Assembly (NCBI RefSeq): GCF_000010305.1
Contig: NC_012489.1
Span: 2,053,646 to 2,117,645, forward strand
Origin: Gemmatimonas aurantiaca T-27
GTDB lineage: Bacteria; Gemmatimonadota; Gemmatimonadetes; Gemmatimonadales; Gemmatimonadaceae
Reading direction: 5' to 3'
Length of the DNA: 64,000 nucleotides
The notes under the pieces are model-generated. The model saw only the letters and a list, made by a program, of their open reading frames with translations, was not told where the DNA came from and searched no databases. The translations under genes and the position numbers were made by a program. Below are positions 47,505-56,759 of this stretch, piece after piece. The number at the start of each line of letters is the position of its first letter. The stretch's first letter is position 1.

Positions 47505-48694
47505 CGGGTGAAGAAGGAGCGCACGTCGTTGAATGTCACCAGCAGAATGAGCGCCAGCACCGCCAACACTCCAACACGCGCCACCGCCTCACGCGTGCGC
47601 ATGCTGAATTCACTGCCCTTCACCCGTTCGGCGAGCACCATGAGGATCTGCCCACCATCGAGCACGGGGATGGGCACGAGGTTCAAAATGGCGATGTTGA
47701 GGCTGAGGAACGCGATCAGCGACCACAGCGTCTCCGCGCCATTGCGCGCCGCTTGCACCGACGTGCGGGCAATCTGGATTGGCCCACCCAGATTTTTCGC
47801 CGACACTTCTCCCGACATGAGCCCGCCCAGCACCTGCACGACATTGCGGGCCATGGTCCAGGTGGCACGGGTGCCCGATGTGAGAGCGGCGCCCAGCGCC
47901 ACGGGTTCTCGCACCACGGAATCACGGACCATGATGCCCACACGCCCCACCTTGCGCGGCGCCCCCGTCACCGGGTCGGTCGATTCGGCAATCTGCGGCG
48001 TGATCTCGCGGCGCAACGTGTCGGCACCACGCAGCACATCCAGCGATACCGAGCCGGAGGTGATCGGCGACACCCGGTCGAGGACCTGATCCCAACTGCG
48101 CACCTGTTCGCCGTTGATCGCGGTGATGCGATCACCCGATTGCAGCCCCGCCAATGCGGCCGGGGCACCGGGCACGACGGAATCGATCACTGCCGGCAGG
48201 TACGGATTGCCGTAGCGATAGTAGATCCCGCTCGACACCACGATCGTGAGCAGGATGTTCATGATCACGCCGGCCGCGAGGATGAACACCCGCGCGCTGG
48301 TGGACTTGCTCTCCACCCATCGATCGGCGGGCACGGCCTTCGGACCAAACGGCGCCATGCCGGCCGGATCCCACAAGGCCTCCGGCACCTCGGGGGGACG
48401 TTGTGACGCGACTCCCCCATCGAGCGATCCACGCTCGGCAGACGCACCTTCGATACCGGCGAGTGCTTCATCGTCACGGGAGGCCATGCGCACATAGCCG
48501 CCGATCGGGAAGATCGAGACCCGATAGTCGGTTTCGCCGCGCTTCCAGCCGAAGAACCGACGACCCCATCCCAGCGAAAACACGGGCGCATAGACGCCGG
48601 TGATCTTGGCCGCCATGAAATGCCCCAGCTCGTGCACAAACACCACGAGCCCGAACACGAGCAATGGAGCGATATAAACGGACAGTGACGCCAT
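47501..48694 (-). CDS. rseP: Site-2 intramembrane metalloprotease RseP
   Basis: 397 aa. The zinc motif VHELGHF lies in the first membrane helix (about residues 20-26) and the third ligand is in the NLVPIPVLDGGQI (LDG) motif near residue 335. Between them is one PDZ domain (VPGAPAALAGLQSGDRITAINGEQV), where E. coli RseP has two. It cleaves anti-sigma factors and remnant signal peptides in the inner membrane. It follows dxr by 5 bp in the classical frr-uppS-cdsA-dxr-rseP order. Confidence 0.95.
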   Translation of the reverse strand: MASLSVYIAPLLVFGLVVFVHELGHFMAAKITGVYAPVFSLGWGRRFFGWKRGETDYRVSIFPIGGYVRMASRDDEALAGIEGASAERGSLDGGVASQRPPEVPEALWDPAGMAPFGPKAVPADRWVESKSTSARVFILAAGVIMNILLTIVVSSGIYYRYGNPYLPAVIDSVVPGAPAALAGLQSGDRITAINGEQVRSWDQVLDRVSPITSGSVSLDVLRGADTLRREITPQIAESTDPVTGAPRKVGRVGIMVRDSVVREPVALGAALTSGTRATWTMARNVVQVLGGLMSGEVSAKNLGGPIQIARTSVQAARNGAETLWSLIAFLSLNIAILNLVPIPVLDGGQILMVLAERVKGSEFSMRTREAVARVGVLAVLALILLVTFNDVRSFFTR

Positions 48695-48699
48695 CGTTG

Positions 48700-49929
48700 T
48701 CAGGACCCCACCTTGGCATTGACGTAGTCACGCGCTGCCGCGTCAGCCGCGAGCAGCGCATCGAGCGTATCCCCCGGCATGGTGCCGAGTGCATCGACCG
48801 CGGCCGATACACACTGCACGATACCTGCGAATGGCAGACGCCCGTCAAGAAAATGTGCCACGGCCACCTCGTTGGCAGCATTGAAGACTGCCGGCGCCGC
48901 GCCACCCTGGCGCCCAGCGGCAATCCCCAATGCCAGCATCGGGAAATCGTCGTGACGTACCGCTTCGAACGTGAGTGAACCGAGCCCAACCAGATCGAAC
49001 GGTGGTACGCCGGCGTCCGGCAGCCGTTCCGGCCAGGTCAGCGCGTACAGGATGGGGAGCTCCATGGAGGGAACACCCATCTGCGCCAACACACTACCAT
49101 CGACGAACTCCACCAGCGAGTGCACGATGCTCTGTGGGTGCACCACCACGTCGATACGATCGTACGGGATGCCGAACAGGTGATGGGCTTCGATCACCTC
49201 GAGCGCCTTGTTGGCCAGCGTGGCACTGTCGATGGTGATCTTGCTGCCCATCTGCCACGTCGGATGCCGCAGGGCGTCCGACACGGTGGCCTGCGCAATG
49301 CGCTCGGAATTCCAGGTGCGAAACGGACCTCCCGATGCGGTAATGATCAACCGTCGCACGTCGGAGGGTTCTCGGCCGGCCAGGCATTGCAGGATCGCGG
49401 AGTGTTCACTGTCCACCGGCACGAGCGCTCCGCCATGACGGCGCGCGGTGTCGGTCACGATCTGCCCGGCCATGACCAGTGTTTCCTTGTTGGCCAATGC
49501 CACCCGCTTCCCGGCGGTCAGCGCCGCGAGCGTGGCCTCGAGCCCAGCGGCGCCCACCACCGCATTGATCACGATCTGCACATCGGGGCGCGTAGCGGCT
49601 TCGACGAGGCACGACCTGCCCTTCCCCCAGTCTTCGGGGAGTTCGTCCGTTGGCGGGGCCACCAGGCCCACGTACGCGGGCGAAAATTGTGCGACTTGCT
49701 CTTGCAGTGCGTCCTGATTGCTGTGCGCGGTCAACGCCACGGGCACAAAACGTTCGCGATGACGCTCCAGCACCCGAAGCGCACTGGTGCCGACCGAACC
49801 CGTGGCTCCCAGCAACGCCACGCCAACAGGTGGCGTGATCATAGACGACATGTCGGTGAGAGATCGTGTGGGCGCGTGCGCAGGAGTCTCGGCGTTTGCG
49901 CTCGCGATCACGTTCTCGGTGGCGATCAT
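48700..49929 (-). CDS. dxr: 1-deoxy-D-xylulose 5-phosphate reductoisomerase
   Basis: MEP-pathway enzyme of up to 409 aa that makes MEP for isoprenoids, including the undecaprenyl precursor used by UppS. The NADPH motif VALLGATGSVGTSALRVL starts near residue 36. Other signatures are ALANKETLVMAG, VDSEHSAILQCL, ITASGGPFR, PTWQMGSKITIDSATLANKALEVIEAHHLF, and VVHPQSIVHSLVEF. The ATG at 49929 overlaps the cdsA stop. The first 26-30 residues are not conserved, so ATG 49851 or 49842 is a possible true start. Confidence 0.95.
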   Translation of the reverse strand: MIATENVIASANAETPAHAPTRSLTDMSSMITPPVGVALLGATGSVGTSALRVLERHRERFVPVALTAHSNQDALQEQVAQFSPAYVGLVAPPTDELPEDWGKGRSCLVEAATRPDVQIVINAVVGAAGLEATLAALTAGKRVALANKETLVMAGQIVTDTARRHGGALVPVDSEHSAILQCLAGREPSDVRRLIITASGGPFRTWNSERIAQATVSDALRHPTWQMGSKITIDSATLANKALEVIEAHHLFGIPYDRIDVVVHPQSIVHSLVEFVDGSVLAQMGVPSMELPILYALTWPERLPDAGVPPFDLVGLGSLTFEAVRHDDFPMLALGIAAGRQGGAAPAVFNAANEVAVAHFLDGRLPFAGIVQCVSAAVDALGTMPGDTLDALLAADAAARDYVNAKVGS

Positions 49930-50792
49930 CGCAGTCCTGGCGCGGGAATCAACAGCCAGTCATACAGCACGTAGGCCGTGGGCAGCACAAAAAACAGCGA
50001 ATCGAGTCGATCGAGCACGCCACCGTGACCAGGAAACAGCGTGCCGCTGTCCTTCACGCCCGCTTCCCGCTTGAGCAGTGACTCAGCCAGATCACCGATC
50101 TGGGCCGTCACGCTGATCAGCACACCAAATGTCACGACCCCGAGGGTGGTGAACGCGAGCTGGGCGTGCGGCACCAGCAACCACTGCATCAGGGCGTACG
50201 CCACGACCACCGTGGTGACGACGGCACCAATCGCACCTGCAATGGTTTTGCCGGGACTGACCGAGGGCATGAGCTTCCGGCCGCCAATCAGTCGTCCGCT
50301 GAAATAGGCGCCGGTATCACTGGCCCACGTGAGCACAACGGGCACGATCACCACCAACGCACCGGCCAGGTCTCCGACCGCGTAGTTGTGGTATCGCAGG
50401 GCATAGGCAAAGCTCAGCGTACCGCCGGTGTACAGCGCGCCGAACAAGGTGCTCGAAGTGGCTTCCAGCGGTTTGCCCTGTACACCACGCATCCAGATGC
50501 TGGCCGCAAGCAGGCCGATGGCCAGCATCGGCACGATCACCGCAATCGGCAGGTCTGCGACGCCGAGATACCGGGCATGGACGGCGAGTGGGATCAGCGC
50601 CGAGAGCGTGATGCCGATGGCTCCCATGGGCGTTCCGCCACCTTCACGGGCGATGCGATAGAACTCCCAGGCACCGATCGCCGCCATGGCGCTGAGCAAC
50701 GTGGCGAGCGCCGCATCGCCAATCCAGATCAGGCCAATGGCGAGTGGTGCACCAATGAGGGCGACGATGACACGCCGCGCGAGTTCGTTCAC
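49926..50792 (-). CDS. cdsA: Phosphatidate cytidylyltransferase
   Basis: Polytopic membrane enzyme of 288 aa making CDP-diacylglycerol, the substrate of the PssA encoded at 2121-3026. The family signature is seen near the C terminus as SVSPGKTIAGAIGA, LKREAGVKDSGTLFPGHGGVLDRLDSL. About seven hydrophobic segments precede it. It lies 55 bp after uppS and overlaps dxr. Confidence 0.95.
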   Translation of the reverse strand: MNELARRVIVALIGAPLAIGLIWIGDAALATLLSAMAAIGAWEFYRIAREGGGTPMGAIGITLSALIPLAVHARYLGVADLPIAVIVPMLAIGLLAASIWMRGVQGKPLEATSSTLFGALYTGGTLSFAYALRYHNYAVGDLAGALVVIVPVVLTWASDTGAYFSGRLIGGRKLMPSVSPGKTIAGAIGAVVTTVVVAYALMQWLLVPHAQLAFTTLGVVTFGVLISVTAQIGDLAESLLKREAGVKDSGTLFPGHGGVLDRLDSLFFVLPTAYVLYDWLLIPAPGLR

Positions 50793-50847
50793 GCGAAATC
50801 ACCTGTGTGGAGGGGCGCCACCACCCGCAGTGCAGGCAGGCGCATCG

Positions 50848-51597
50848 TCACGTGCTCACACGGCCGAAACGCCGGTCACGGCGCTGGAAGTCACTGATCG
50901 CACCGTACAACGCGTGGCGATCGAAATCGGGCCAGTACAGGCTCGAGATGAACAGCTCGGCGTAGGCCACCTGCCACAGCAGGAAATTGGACAGTCGCTG
51001 CTCACCTGAGGTTCTGATCAGCAAATCGGGGTCAGGGCATCCGGCGGTATACAACCGCGCGCTGATCTCGTCTTCGGTGATCGCGTCCGCGGTCAGACGA
51101 CCGGCGGCGACGTCGGCGGCCAATTGGCGTGTGGCGCGGACCAGCTCTGCCCGCCCGCCGTAGGAGATGAACAGATTGAGTCCGAGACGGTTTCCGGTGA
51201 CCGTCTGCTCCATCACGCGGCGCACGGCGTTGGCGGCGGCTGGCGTGAGACGGCTCAGGTCACCATGCACGTACACTCGGACACCTTGCTGGGCGAGTTC
51301 GGCGGCTTCGCGCGCGATGTACTCCTCCAGCAATGACATCAGCGCTGAGACCTCCGTCTCGGGCCGCTGCCAGTTTTCCTGTGAGAAGGCAAAGAGCGAG
51401 AGCCATTCCACACCGGCTTCGAGCGCGCCTTCCACCACTTCCCGCACCGCTTTCATGCCGGAGCGATGCCCGAAGGCCCGCGGCATATGGCGCTCGCGCG
51501 CCCAGCGTCCATTGCCATCCATGATGATCGCAATGTGACGCGGCACCGCCCCATGCACACGAATGCGTGCCAGGAGTTCCGACGAAGATTCAGCCAT
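50848..51597 (-). CDS. uppS: Isoprenyl transferase (undecaprenyl diphosphate synthase)
   Basis: Cis-prenyltransferase of 249 aa from ATG 51597. The diphosphate-binding motif is HIAIIMDGNGRWA near residue 23, followed by AFGHRSGMKAVREVVEGA, LSLFAFSQENWQRP, and near the C terminus DLLIRTSGEQRLSNFLLWQ. It supplies the lipid carrier for peptidoglycan. The open frame reaches 51624, but the extra nine residues are not conserved. It lies 51 bp after frr. Confidence 0.94.
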   Translation of the reverse strand: MAESSSELLARIRVHGAVPRHIAIIMDGNGRWARERHMPRAFGHRSGMKAVREVVEGALEAGVEWLSLFAFSQENWQRPETEVSALMSLLEEYIAREAAELAQQGVRVYVHGDLSRLTPAAANAVRRVMEQTVTGNRLGLNLFISYGGRAELVRATRQLAADVAAGRLTADAITEDEISARLYTAGCPDPDLLIRTSGEQRLSNFLLWQVAYAELFISSLYWPDFDRHALYGAISDFQRRDRRFGRVST

Positions 51598-51648
51598 GTC
51601 AGGTGAGGGCGGTGACGCGCACATCGACCATCCGTCCGCAGAGCGGAC

Positions 51649-52203
51649 TCAAACCTCCATCAATTCGGCTTCCTTCGCCTTCACCAAGGCGTCGAGCTTG
51701 CCGATGAAGTCATCGTGGACCTTCTGCAGGTCCTTCTCCGTGTGCTTCTTGTCGTCTTCCGACACGCCATCGAGCTTCTTGAGCTTGTCGCGGCCATCCG
51801 TCCGGGCATGACGCACAGCGATGCGACCGTCTTCAGCCATCTTGTGCAGCACCTTCACCAGTTCCTTGCGACGCTGCTCGTTCATGCTCGGCAGCGGCAC
51901 GCGGATCACACCACCCTGATGGGCGGGATCCAGGCCCAGTTCGGACTCACGGATGGCCTTTTCGATGACCTTGGCCTGCCCCTTGTCGAAGGGCGTGACC
52001 AGCAAGATGCGCGGCTCGGGAGCCGCGATCGACGCCACCTGATTGAGCGGCACGAACGAGCCGTAGGCCTCGACCTTGATGGTGTCCAACATGTTCGGGG
52101 ACGCCTTGCCGGAACGCACGCTCGAAAACTCCTTCTTGGAGTTCTCGATGGCCTTTTCCATGCCGCTCTTGGCGTCCTTCAGGATCTGCGCGGTTGTGCT
52201 CAT
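51649..52203 (-). CDS. frr: Ribosome recycling factor
   Basis: 184-aa protein that splits post-termination ribosomes with EF-G. The sequence shows the family's helical domain I and the typical motifs VRSGKASPNMLD, VEAYGSFVPLNQVASI and IRVPLPSMNEQRRKELVK. The position right after pyrH (7 bp) in rpsB-tsf-pyrH-frr is the usual one. Confidence 0.97.
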   Translation of the reverse strand: MSTTAQILKDAKSGMEKAIENSKKEFSSVRSGKASPNMLDTIKVEAYGSFVPLNQVASIAAPEPRILLVTPFDKGQAKVIEKAIRESELGLDPAHQGGVIRVPLPSMNEQRRKELVKVLHKMAEDGRIAVRHARTDGRDKLKKLDGVSEDDKKHTEKDLQKVHDDFIGKLDALVKAKEAELMEV

Positions 52204-52210
52204 GGCGTAT

Positions 52211-52957
52211 TCACGAAACCAGTGTCCCGACGCGCTCGCCGCGGACGGCGCGGACGATGGCTCCGGGGCTGTGGAGGTTGAGCACGATCAGTGGCAACTG
52301 ATTCTCCTTGCTGAGCGTGATGGCCGTCTGGTCCATCACTCGCAGCTCTTCGAGCATCACGTCACGGTAGCTGATCGTTTCGTAGAACGTCGCGTTCGGG
52401 TCCTTCTTCGGATCGGCGGAATACACCCCGTCGACGCTGGTGGCCTTGATGATGACATCCGCCTTCATCTGGATGGCACGCAACACGGCCGCCGTGTCGG
52501 TCGAAAAATACGGATTGCCCGTGCCGGCGGCAAAGATCACCGTGCGTCCTTTCTCGAAATGCCGCAAGGCACGTCGACGAATGTACGGTTCCGCCAGCTC
52601 TTCCATCCGGATCGCGGTCATGACACGGGTGTCGAGCCCCTTCTTCTCGAGCACGTCCTGCAGCGCCATCGCATTGATGACGGTGCCGAGCATGCCCATG
52701 TAGTCGGCGCCCACTCGATCCATACCCATCTGGGAAAGCTGGGTGCCACGCACGATGTTGCCGCCGCCGATGACCAGGCCAAGCTGCACACCCATGCGGG
52801 CGACTTCCACGATCTGATCGGCAAAAAACCCGATCCGGTCGAAATCGAAGCCCACGCCGCGATCTCCGGCGAGGGCTTCGCCGGAGATCTTGAGCAGGAT
52901 ACGCGAGAAGCGCAGTGGCTTGCCCTCTGCCGCGTCTTGCGTGAGCACGTCGCTCAC
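52211..52957 (-). CDS. pyrH: Uridylate kinase
   Basis: Bacterial UMP kinase of 248 aa from the amino-acid-kinase fold. It shows [18 protein letters not shown] at about 19-36, [29 protein letters not shown] and [21 protein letters not shown]. It also shows [14 protein letters not shown]. The ATG overlaps the tsf stop (52954-52957). The enzyme is normally GTP-activated and UTP-inhibited. Confidence 0.97.
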   Translation of the reverse strand: MSDVLTQDAAEGKPLRFSRILLKISGEALAGDRGVGFDFDRIGFFADQIVEVARMGVQLGLVIGGGNIVRGTQLSQMGMDRVGADYMGMLGTVINAMALQDVLEKKGLDTRVMTAIRMEELAEPYIRRRALRHFEKGRTVIFAAGTGNPYFSTDTAAVLRAIQMKADVIIKATSVDGVYSADPKKDPNATFYETISYRDVMLEELRVMDQTAITLSKENQLPLIVLNLHSPGAIVRAVRGERVGTLVS

Positions 52958-53841
52958 TCGGCGCCGAGCTGCAGGCGCGCGAAACGGTCGACCGTGATGG
53001 TGCCACCGGCCTTCTTCGCATAGTCGGCCACGAGCTGGCTGATCGTCAGCGCCGGGTCACGGACCCAGGGCTGGGGCAGCAGCGTCACGTCCTTCAGGAA
53101 GGCTTCGACCTTGCCCGTGGCGATCTTCTCGATCATCGCATCCGGCTTGCCGGCCTGACGGGCCTGCTCTTCGGCAATGCGACGTTCGCTGTCGATCTTG
53201 TCGGCCGGCACGCCACTGCGGTCCACCGCCACCGGCGCCGAGGCGGCGACGTGTTCAGCGATGTACTTGAGCAGTTCGCGCGTGGCTTCATGCGACGCCA
53301 CGTCGGCCGACGAGGCCGTGATCTGCACGATGGTGGCGAGCTTGCCGTTGTGGTGGCGATACATGCCCACCTGGCCGTTCGCGCCGGCGTCGAAGCGCGC
53401 CGTGCGCTTGACGTTCACGGCTTCACCCGTGCGGGCGGAGGCGCCCTTCACGTACTCTTCCACCGTCTCGCTCGGGCTGGACGCCATCGGCTCACGCAGC
53501 ATCGCTTCGATGTCCGCCGCCGTCGACTGCACACGGTGTGCGACGAGCGACGCCACCACCTTGCCGAAATCTTCATTGCGCGCGACGAAGTCGGTTTCAC
53601 ACGCCACTTCGAGGATCGCGCCCGACGTGCCGTCGTTGAAGATCTCGCCGCCGACGATGCCTTCGCTGGTCGAACGATCCGAGCGCTTTTCCGCCTTCGC
53701 GATGCCCTTCTTGCGAAGGTATTCCACGGCCGCGTCCATATCGCCGTTGGTCTCTTCGAGGGCCTTCTTGCAATCCATCATGCCGGCGCCGGTGCGCTGG
53801 CGCAGTTCAGCGACGGCCTTGGCCGTGATCGGGGTGCTCAT
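52954..53841 (-). CDS. tsf: Elongation factor Ts
   Basis: 295-aa nucleotide exchange factor for EF-Tu. The N-terminal UBA-like part reads [22 protein letters not shown], followed by [20 protein letters not shown] and the EF-Tu contact region [12 protein letters not shown]. It follows rpsB after 180 bp that contain a strong hairpin. Its stop overlaps pyrH. Confidence 0.97.
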   Translation of the reverse strand: MSTPITAKAVAELRQRTGAGMMDCKKALEETNGDMDAAVEYLRKKGIAKAEKRSDRSTSEGIVGGEIFNDGTSGAILEVACETDFVARNEDFGKVVASLVAHRVQSTAADIEAMLREPMASSPSETVEEYVKGASARTGEAVNVKRTARFDAGANGQVGMYRHHNGKLATIVQITASSADVASHEATRELLKYIAEHVAASAPVAVDRSGVPADKIDSERRIAEEQARQAGKPDAMIEKIATGKVEAFLKDVTLLPQPWVRDPALTISQLVADYAKKAGGTITVDRFARLQLGAE

Positions 53842-53922
53842 CGTGGCGTCCTGTTGAAGCGGGTCTATTAAAAAGATCGATCTGCTGACTGGAAGGGGGT
53901 AGCCTGCACCCCAACTACACGA

Positions 53923-53950
53923 ACGCCGCCGGGAGTTTCTCCGGCGGCGT
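53923..53950 (-). terminator. Hairpin between rpsB and tsf
   Basis: A perfect 10-bp stem ACGCCGCCGG/CCGGCGGCGT (53923-53932, 53941-53950) with an 8-nt loop lies midway between rpsB and tsf. No T-tract follows. A partial terminator between these two genes would let S2 and EF-Ts be made in different amounts, as is known in E. coli. Confidence 0.55.
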
Positions 53951-54021
53951 CGTACTGCAACATCCTGAGGTGCGCCTGCGAATGAGGCGCACCCTGGGAA
54001 GGAACGACGTAACCGTCTGCG

Positions 54022-54984
54022 TTATTCCGCGCTCGGAGCGGGCGCGCTGTCGTCGCCGGCCGGGCTGTCGGAGCCGGGCTTGAGACGTGCAGCGATCGCT
54101 TCCGGCTTGGCCCGGCGACGGCGCGGACGACGGCCACCGCTGCGGTCATCACCACCACCGCTGTTGCCGCCACCACGGTTGTCACCACCACGATTGTCGC
54201 CGCCGCGGCCGCCACGGTCACCACGACCGGCGGGCTCGGTGCCACGATCGCTGCTGAACGTGTAGCTCTCCTGCTCTTCTTCGACGGCGCGCACGGGTGC
54301 TTCGCGGCGCGCTTCGTCGATCGTGTCGGCCACCACCTTCGCGATGAGCTCGACCGAACGGATGGCATCGTCGTTACCGGCGATGGGCACCGTGATCAGG
54401 TCGGGATCGGCGTTCGTATCCACGATGGCGACAATCGGCACACCGAGCTTGTTCGCTTCGGAGACGGCGATGCGTTCCTTCTTGGAGTCGATGATGAACA
54501 GCAGCCCCGGCAGGCGGTGCATCGACTTGATGCCCGACAGGTACTTGCTCAGCTTGTCGCGCTGGCGGCTCATGAGGAGCTGTTCTTTCTTCGTGTAGTT
54601 CGTGAAGCCGCCGCCTTCTTCGCTGCCGGCTTCGAGCTCCTTGAGCTTCTTGACCTGCTTCTTGACGGTCTGGTAGTTCGTCAGCATGCCGCCGAGCCAA
54701 CGCTCGGTGACGAACATCGCGCCACAGCGTTCGGCTTCGTTACGCACGATGGCGGCGAGCTGGCGCTTCGTGCAGACGAACAGCACGTTTTCGCCACGCA
54801 GGACGACCTCACGGACCAGCTTCTGCGCCAGTTCGATCTGACGGAGGGTCTTCTGGAGGTCGATGATGTGAATGCCATTGCGCTCGGCAAAAATGAAGCG
54901 GCGCATTTTCGGGTTCCAACGACGGGTCTGGTGCCCGAAGTGAACGCCCGCGGCGAGCAACTGCTCGAGTGACGGAGTCGACAT
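54022..54984 (-). CDS. rpsB: 30S ribosomal protein S2 with long Gly/Arg-rich tail
   Basis: 320 aa from ATG 54984 (MSTPSLEQLLAAGVHFGHQT). Residues 1-235 are ordinary S2: RRWNPKMRRFIFAERNGIHI, ERWLGGMLTNYQTV and DTNADPDLITVPIAGNDDAIRS. Residues 240-320 are an extra tail with RGDRGG/DNRGG/RRPRRRR units followed by an acidic end. S2 is usually 230-260 aa. The upstream in-frame extension to 55065 does not resemble S2 and is left out. The tail has the same base composition as the rest, so it is not a frameshift artefact. Confidence 0.96.
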   Translation of the reverse strand: MSTPSLEQLLAAGVHFGHQTRRWNPKMRRFIFAERNGIHIIDLQKTLRQIELAQKLVREVVLRGENVLFVCTKRQLAAIVRNEAERCGAMFVTERWLGGMLTNYQTVKKQVKKLKELEAGSEEGGGFTNYTKKEQLLMSRQRDKLSKYLSGIKSMHRLPGLLFIIDSKKERIAVSEANKLGVPIVAIVDTNADPDLITVPIAGNDDAIRSVELIAKVVADTIDEARREAPVRAVEEEQESYTFSSDRGTEPAGRGDRGGRGGDNRGGDNRGGGNSGGGDDRSGGRRPRRRRAKPEAIAARLKPGSDSPAGDDSAPAPSAE

Positions 54985-55089
54985 GATGATGGTACGTGAG
55001 GTTTGAATTCGTCCGTGATCGTCAACGTCCGTCGCGACCATCCCAAAGGGATTGGCACCCGCCACCGACTCGGACCACGTGTGAGATAG

Positions 55090-55133
55090 CTGGATGGTGT
55101 GGCCGGCACCGTAGTGCCGGCCATCCAGTTTTT
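55090..55133. terminator. Hairpin between rpsI and rpsB, with a T-tract on the plus strand
   Basis: CTGGAT (55090-55095) and GGCCGGCAC (55101-55109) pair with GTGCCGGCC and ATCCAG (55114-55128), leaving GGTGT bulged and a 4-nt loop. TTTTT at 55129-55133 follows on the plus strand and overlaps the rpsI stop codon. For the rpsI transcript (minus) the structure comes first and no T-run follows, so it would act best against antisense transcripts. Confidence 0.55.
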
Positions 55134-55521
55134 AGCGCTTCGAGAACTGGAAGCGCTTACGGGCGCCAGCGCGGCCCGGCTTCTTACGCTCGACCTCACG
55201 CGCATCGCGCGTGAGCAGGCCGAACTCACGAAGCTTCTTGCGATTGGTCTCGTCGACCTGCACCAGTGCACGGGCCACCGCGAGGCGCACCGCACCGGCC
55301 TGACCCGACACACCACCACCGTCGATCGTGGCCTTCACGTCGAAACGGCCGAGCGTGTCGGTCAGCGTGAACGGCTGCTGGATGGCCGACACGAGCGTCG
55401 GACGCGGGAAGTAGTCACCGAGCGTGCGACCGTTCACCAACCACTTGCCGGAGCCCGGCGTGAGGTACAAACGGCACACCGCTTCCTTGCGACGACCAAC
55501 GGACTGAATCTGCTCCGACAT
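55132..55521 (-). CDS. rpsI: 30S ribosomal protein S9
   Basis: 129-aa protein with the family pattern SVGRRKEAVCRLYLTPGSGKWLVNGR near the start and the basic C terminus REVERKKPGRAGARKRFQFSKR, whose terminal Lys-Arg reaches the P-site tRNA. It abuts rplM (the S9 ATG shares one base with the L13 stop), the conserved bacterial L13-S9 pair. Confidence 0.97.
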   Translation of the reverse strand: MSEQIQSVGRRKEAVCRLYLTPGSGKWLVNGRTLGDYFPRPTLVSAIQQPFTLTDTLGRFDVKATIDGGGVSGQAGAVRLAVARALVQVDETNRKKLREFGLLTRDAREVERKKPGRAGARKRFQFSKR

Positions 55522-55970
55522 TACTTGGCCTCGGCCGAGGAGAAGGTGAGGGCAGCCGGGCTCTGCGCGATGTGCGGATGTTCCGCACCCGCGAATACGC
55601 GCAGCTTGCGACGGAGCACCTGACGTCCGAGTGCCGTCTTCGGCAGCATGCCGTAGACCGCCTTCTCGATCACCCGCTCCGGGTGCTTGGCCAGTACCGA
55701 CGCAAAGGGCGTGTGCTTCTCATGGCCCATGTAGCCGGTGTGGCTGAAATACGTCTTCTGCTCCGCCTTGCGTCCCGTGACCTGTACCTTCGACGCATTG
55801 ATCACGATGACGAAGTCACCCGTGTCCATGTGGGGCGTGTACATGGGCTTGTGCTTGCCGCGGATGATCTTCGCCACTTCTGACGCGAGCCGGCCCAGGA
55901 CCATTCCTTCCGCGTCGACGACGTACCACCGACGGTCGATATCCTTCGGGGTCGCGCTGTAGGTCTTCAT
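55521..55970 (-). CDS. rplM: 50S ribosomal protein L13
   Basis: 149 aa (142 in E. coli). Recognised from [62 protein letters not shown] and [30 protein letters not shown]. It is the first gene of the rplM-rpsI pair and is preceded by more than 200 bp of leader after its best promoter. Confidence 0.97.
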   Translation of the reverse strand: MKTYSATPKDIDRRWYVVDAEGMVLGRLASEVAKIIRGKHKPMYTPHMDTGDFVIVINASKVQVTGRKAEQKTYFSHTGYMGHEKHTPFASVLAKHPERVIEKAVYGMLPKTALGRQVLRRKLRVFAGAEHPHIAQSPAALTFSSAEAK

Positions 55971-56176
55971 GCTAACGTGATCCGTGCTGGTAACCCGCCT
56001 AAACGCGGGCTACGCGCTTGCGAGGTACAGTGATGGGACTGATGGAGATCGCCGACATGCGCCGGATCTCCGACAGACTTATGAAAACTGACTTTGAACG
56101 GGATGCAAAACCGCATCGCTCCCAAACTACACAAAGCCACGACAAAATGCTCCCGCGGAAAACGGGACAGACCCTT

Positions 56177-56205
56177 AGCTTACTCAGACCTGAAGTGGCT
56201 GTCAA
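56177..56205 (-). promoter_or_regulatory. Candidate rplM-rpsI promoter
   Basis: On the minus strand, perfect TTGACA (56205-56200) and TAAGCT (56182-56177) are 17 bp apart. The start would lie about 200 nt before the rplM ATG, leaving a long leader that could carry a ribosomal-protein feedback site. Confidence 0.55.
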
Positions 56206-56314
56206 TACAGGGCTTGAGTCGTGTGCCGGAGCCATGCGGTCCGCACCGCACTTGGTACGGAATTTCCCCCGCCGCGCCTTTCGCGACGCCCCCCACCCGC
56301 CCAATACTTAGGCC

Positions 56315-56367
56315 CTACGGCACGGCCCCATCCGTCCCTCTCCGGCCACCAGCCGGACGTGCCGTAG
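56315..56367 (+). promoter_or_regulatory. Hairpin in the mscL 5' leader
   Basis: CTACGGCACG (56315-56324) pairs perfectly with CGTGCCGTAG (56358-56367); within the loop CCGG (56342-56345) can pair with CCGG (56353-56356). It ends about 10 bp before the AGGAG of mscL, so its folding could affect translation. It resembles no riboswitch class I know. Confidence 0.45.
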
Positions 56368-56391
56368 CCCCCCTCTCAGGAGCGATCAGCG

Positions 56392-56748
56392 ATGTCGATG
56401 ATGTCGGAGTTCAAGGAATTCGCCATGAAGGGCAGCGTCCTCGACCTGGCCGTTGGTGTGGTCATTGGTGGCGCGTTTCAGAAAATCGTCGACAGCCTGG
56501 TCACCGACATCATCATGCCGGTCGTCGGCGTGGCCACGGGCGGTATCGACTTCTCGAATCGCTTCATTGCCCTGAGCGGTGGCCCCTTCACCACCCTCGA
56601 AGAGGCCAAAAAGGCTGGTGTGGCGGCCATTGCCTACGGTCAGTTCATCAACCAGATCCTGACCTTCCTCATCGTGGCGTTCACCCTCTTCATGGTGATC
56701 AAGGGCGTGAACCGCATGCGCCGTACGGCGCCGCCGGCCAAGGTCTGA
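56392..56748 (+). CDS. mscL: Large-conductance mechanosensitive channel MscL
   Basis: 118-aa inner-membrane channel that opens under membrane tension to release solutes. The N-terminal [23 protein letters not shown] is the pore-lining first helix with its S1 amphipath, and [20 protein letters not shown] is the second helix. The C-terminal cytoplasmic helix is nearly absent, so the protein is shorter than the 136 aa of E. coli. ATG 56392 is nine bases after AGGAG. Confidence 0.94.
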   Translation: MSMMSEFKEFAMKGSVLDLAVGVVIGGAFQKIVDSLVTDIIMPVVGVATGGIDFSNRFIALSGGPFTTLEEAKKAGVAAIAYGQFINQILTFLIVAFTLFMVIKGVNRMRRTAPPAKV

Positions 56749-56759
56749 CCTGACCGCCC

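Larger units (their letters stand above)
55971..56391. other. 421-bp divergent intergenic region between rplM and mscL
   Basis: No gene is supported here. On the rplM side it holds a promoter with a perfect TTGACA (56205-56200) and a leader of roughly 200 nt. On the mscL side it holds the hairpin at 56315-56367 and an AGGAG ribosome-binding site. Short open frames in the region have no family resemblance or suitable start context. Confidence 0.6.

Noticed and set aside
54985-55065. 27-residue N-terminal extension of S2
   Set aside because: S2 family sequences begin at MSTPSLEQLL; the extra residues come from the leader region.
56018-56311. 97-aa open frame in the rplM-mscL intergenic region
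   Set aside because: It has no ribosome-binding site or family resemblance, and it overlaps the rplM promoter and leader on the opposite strand.
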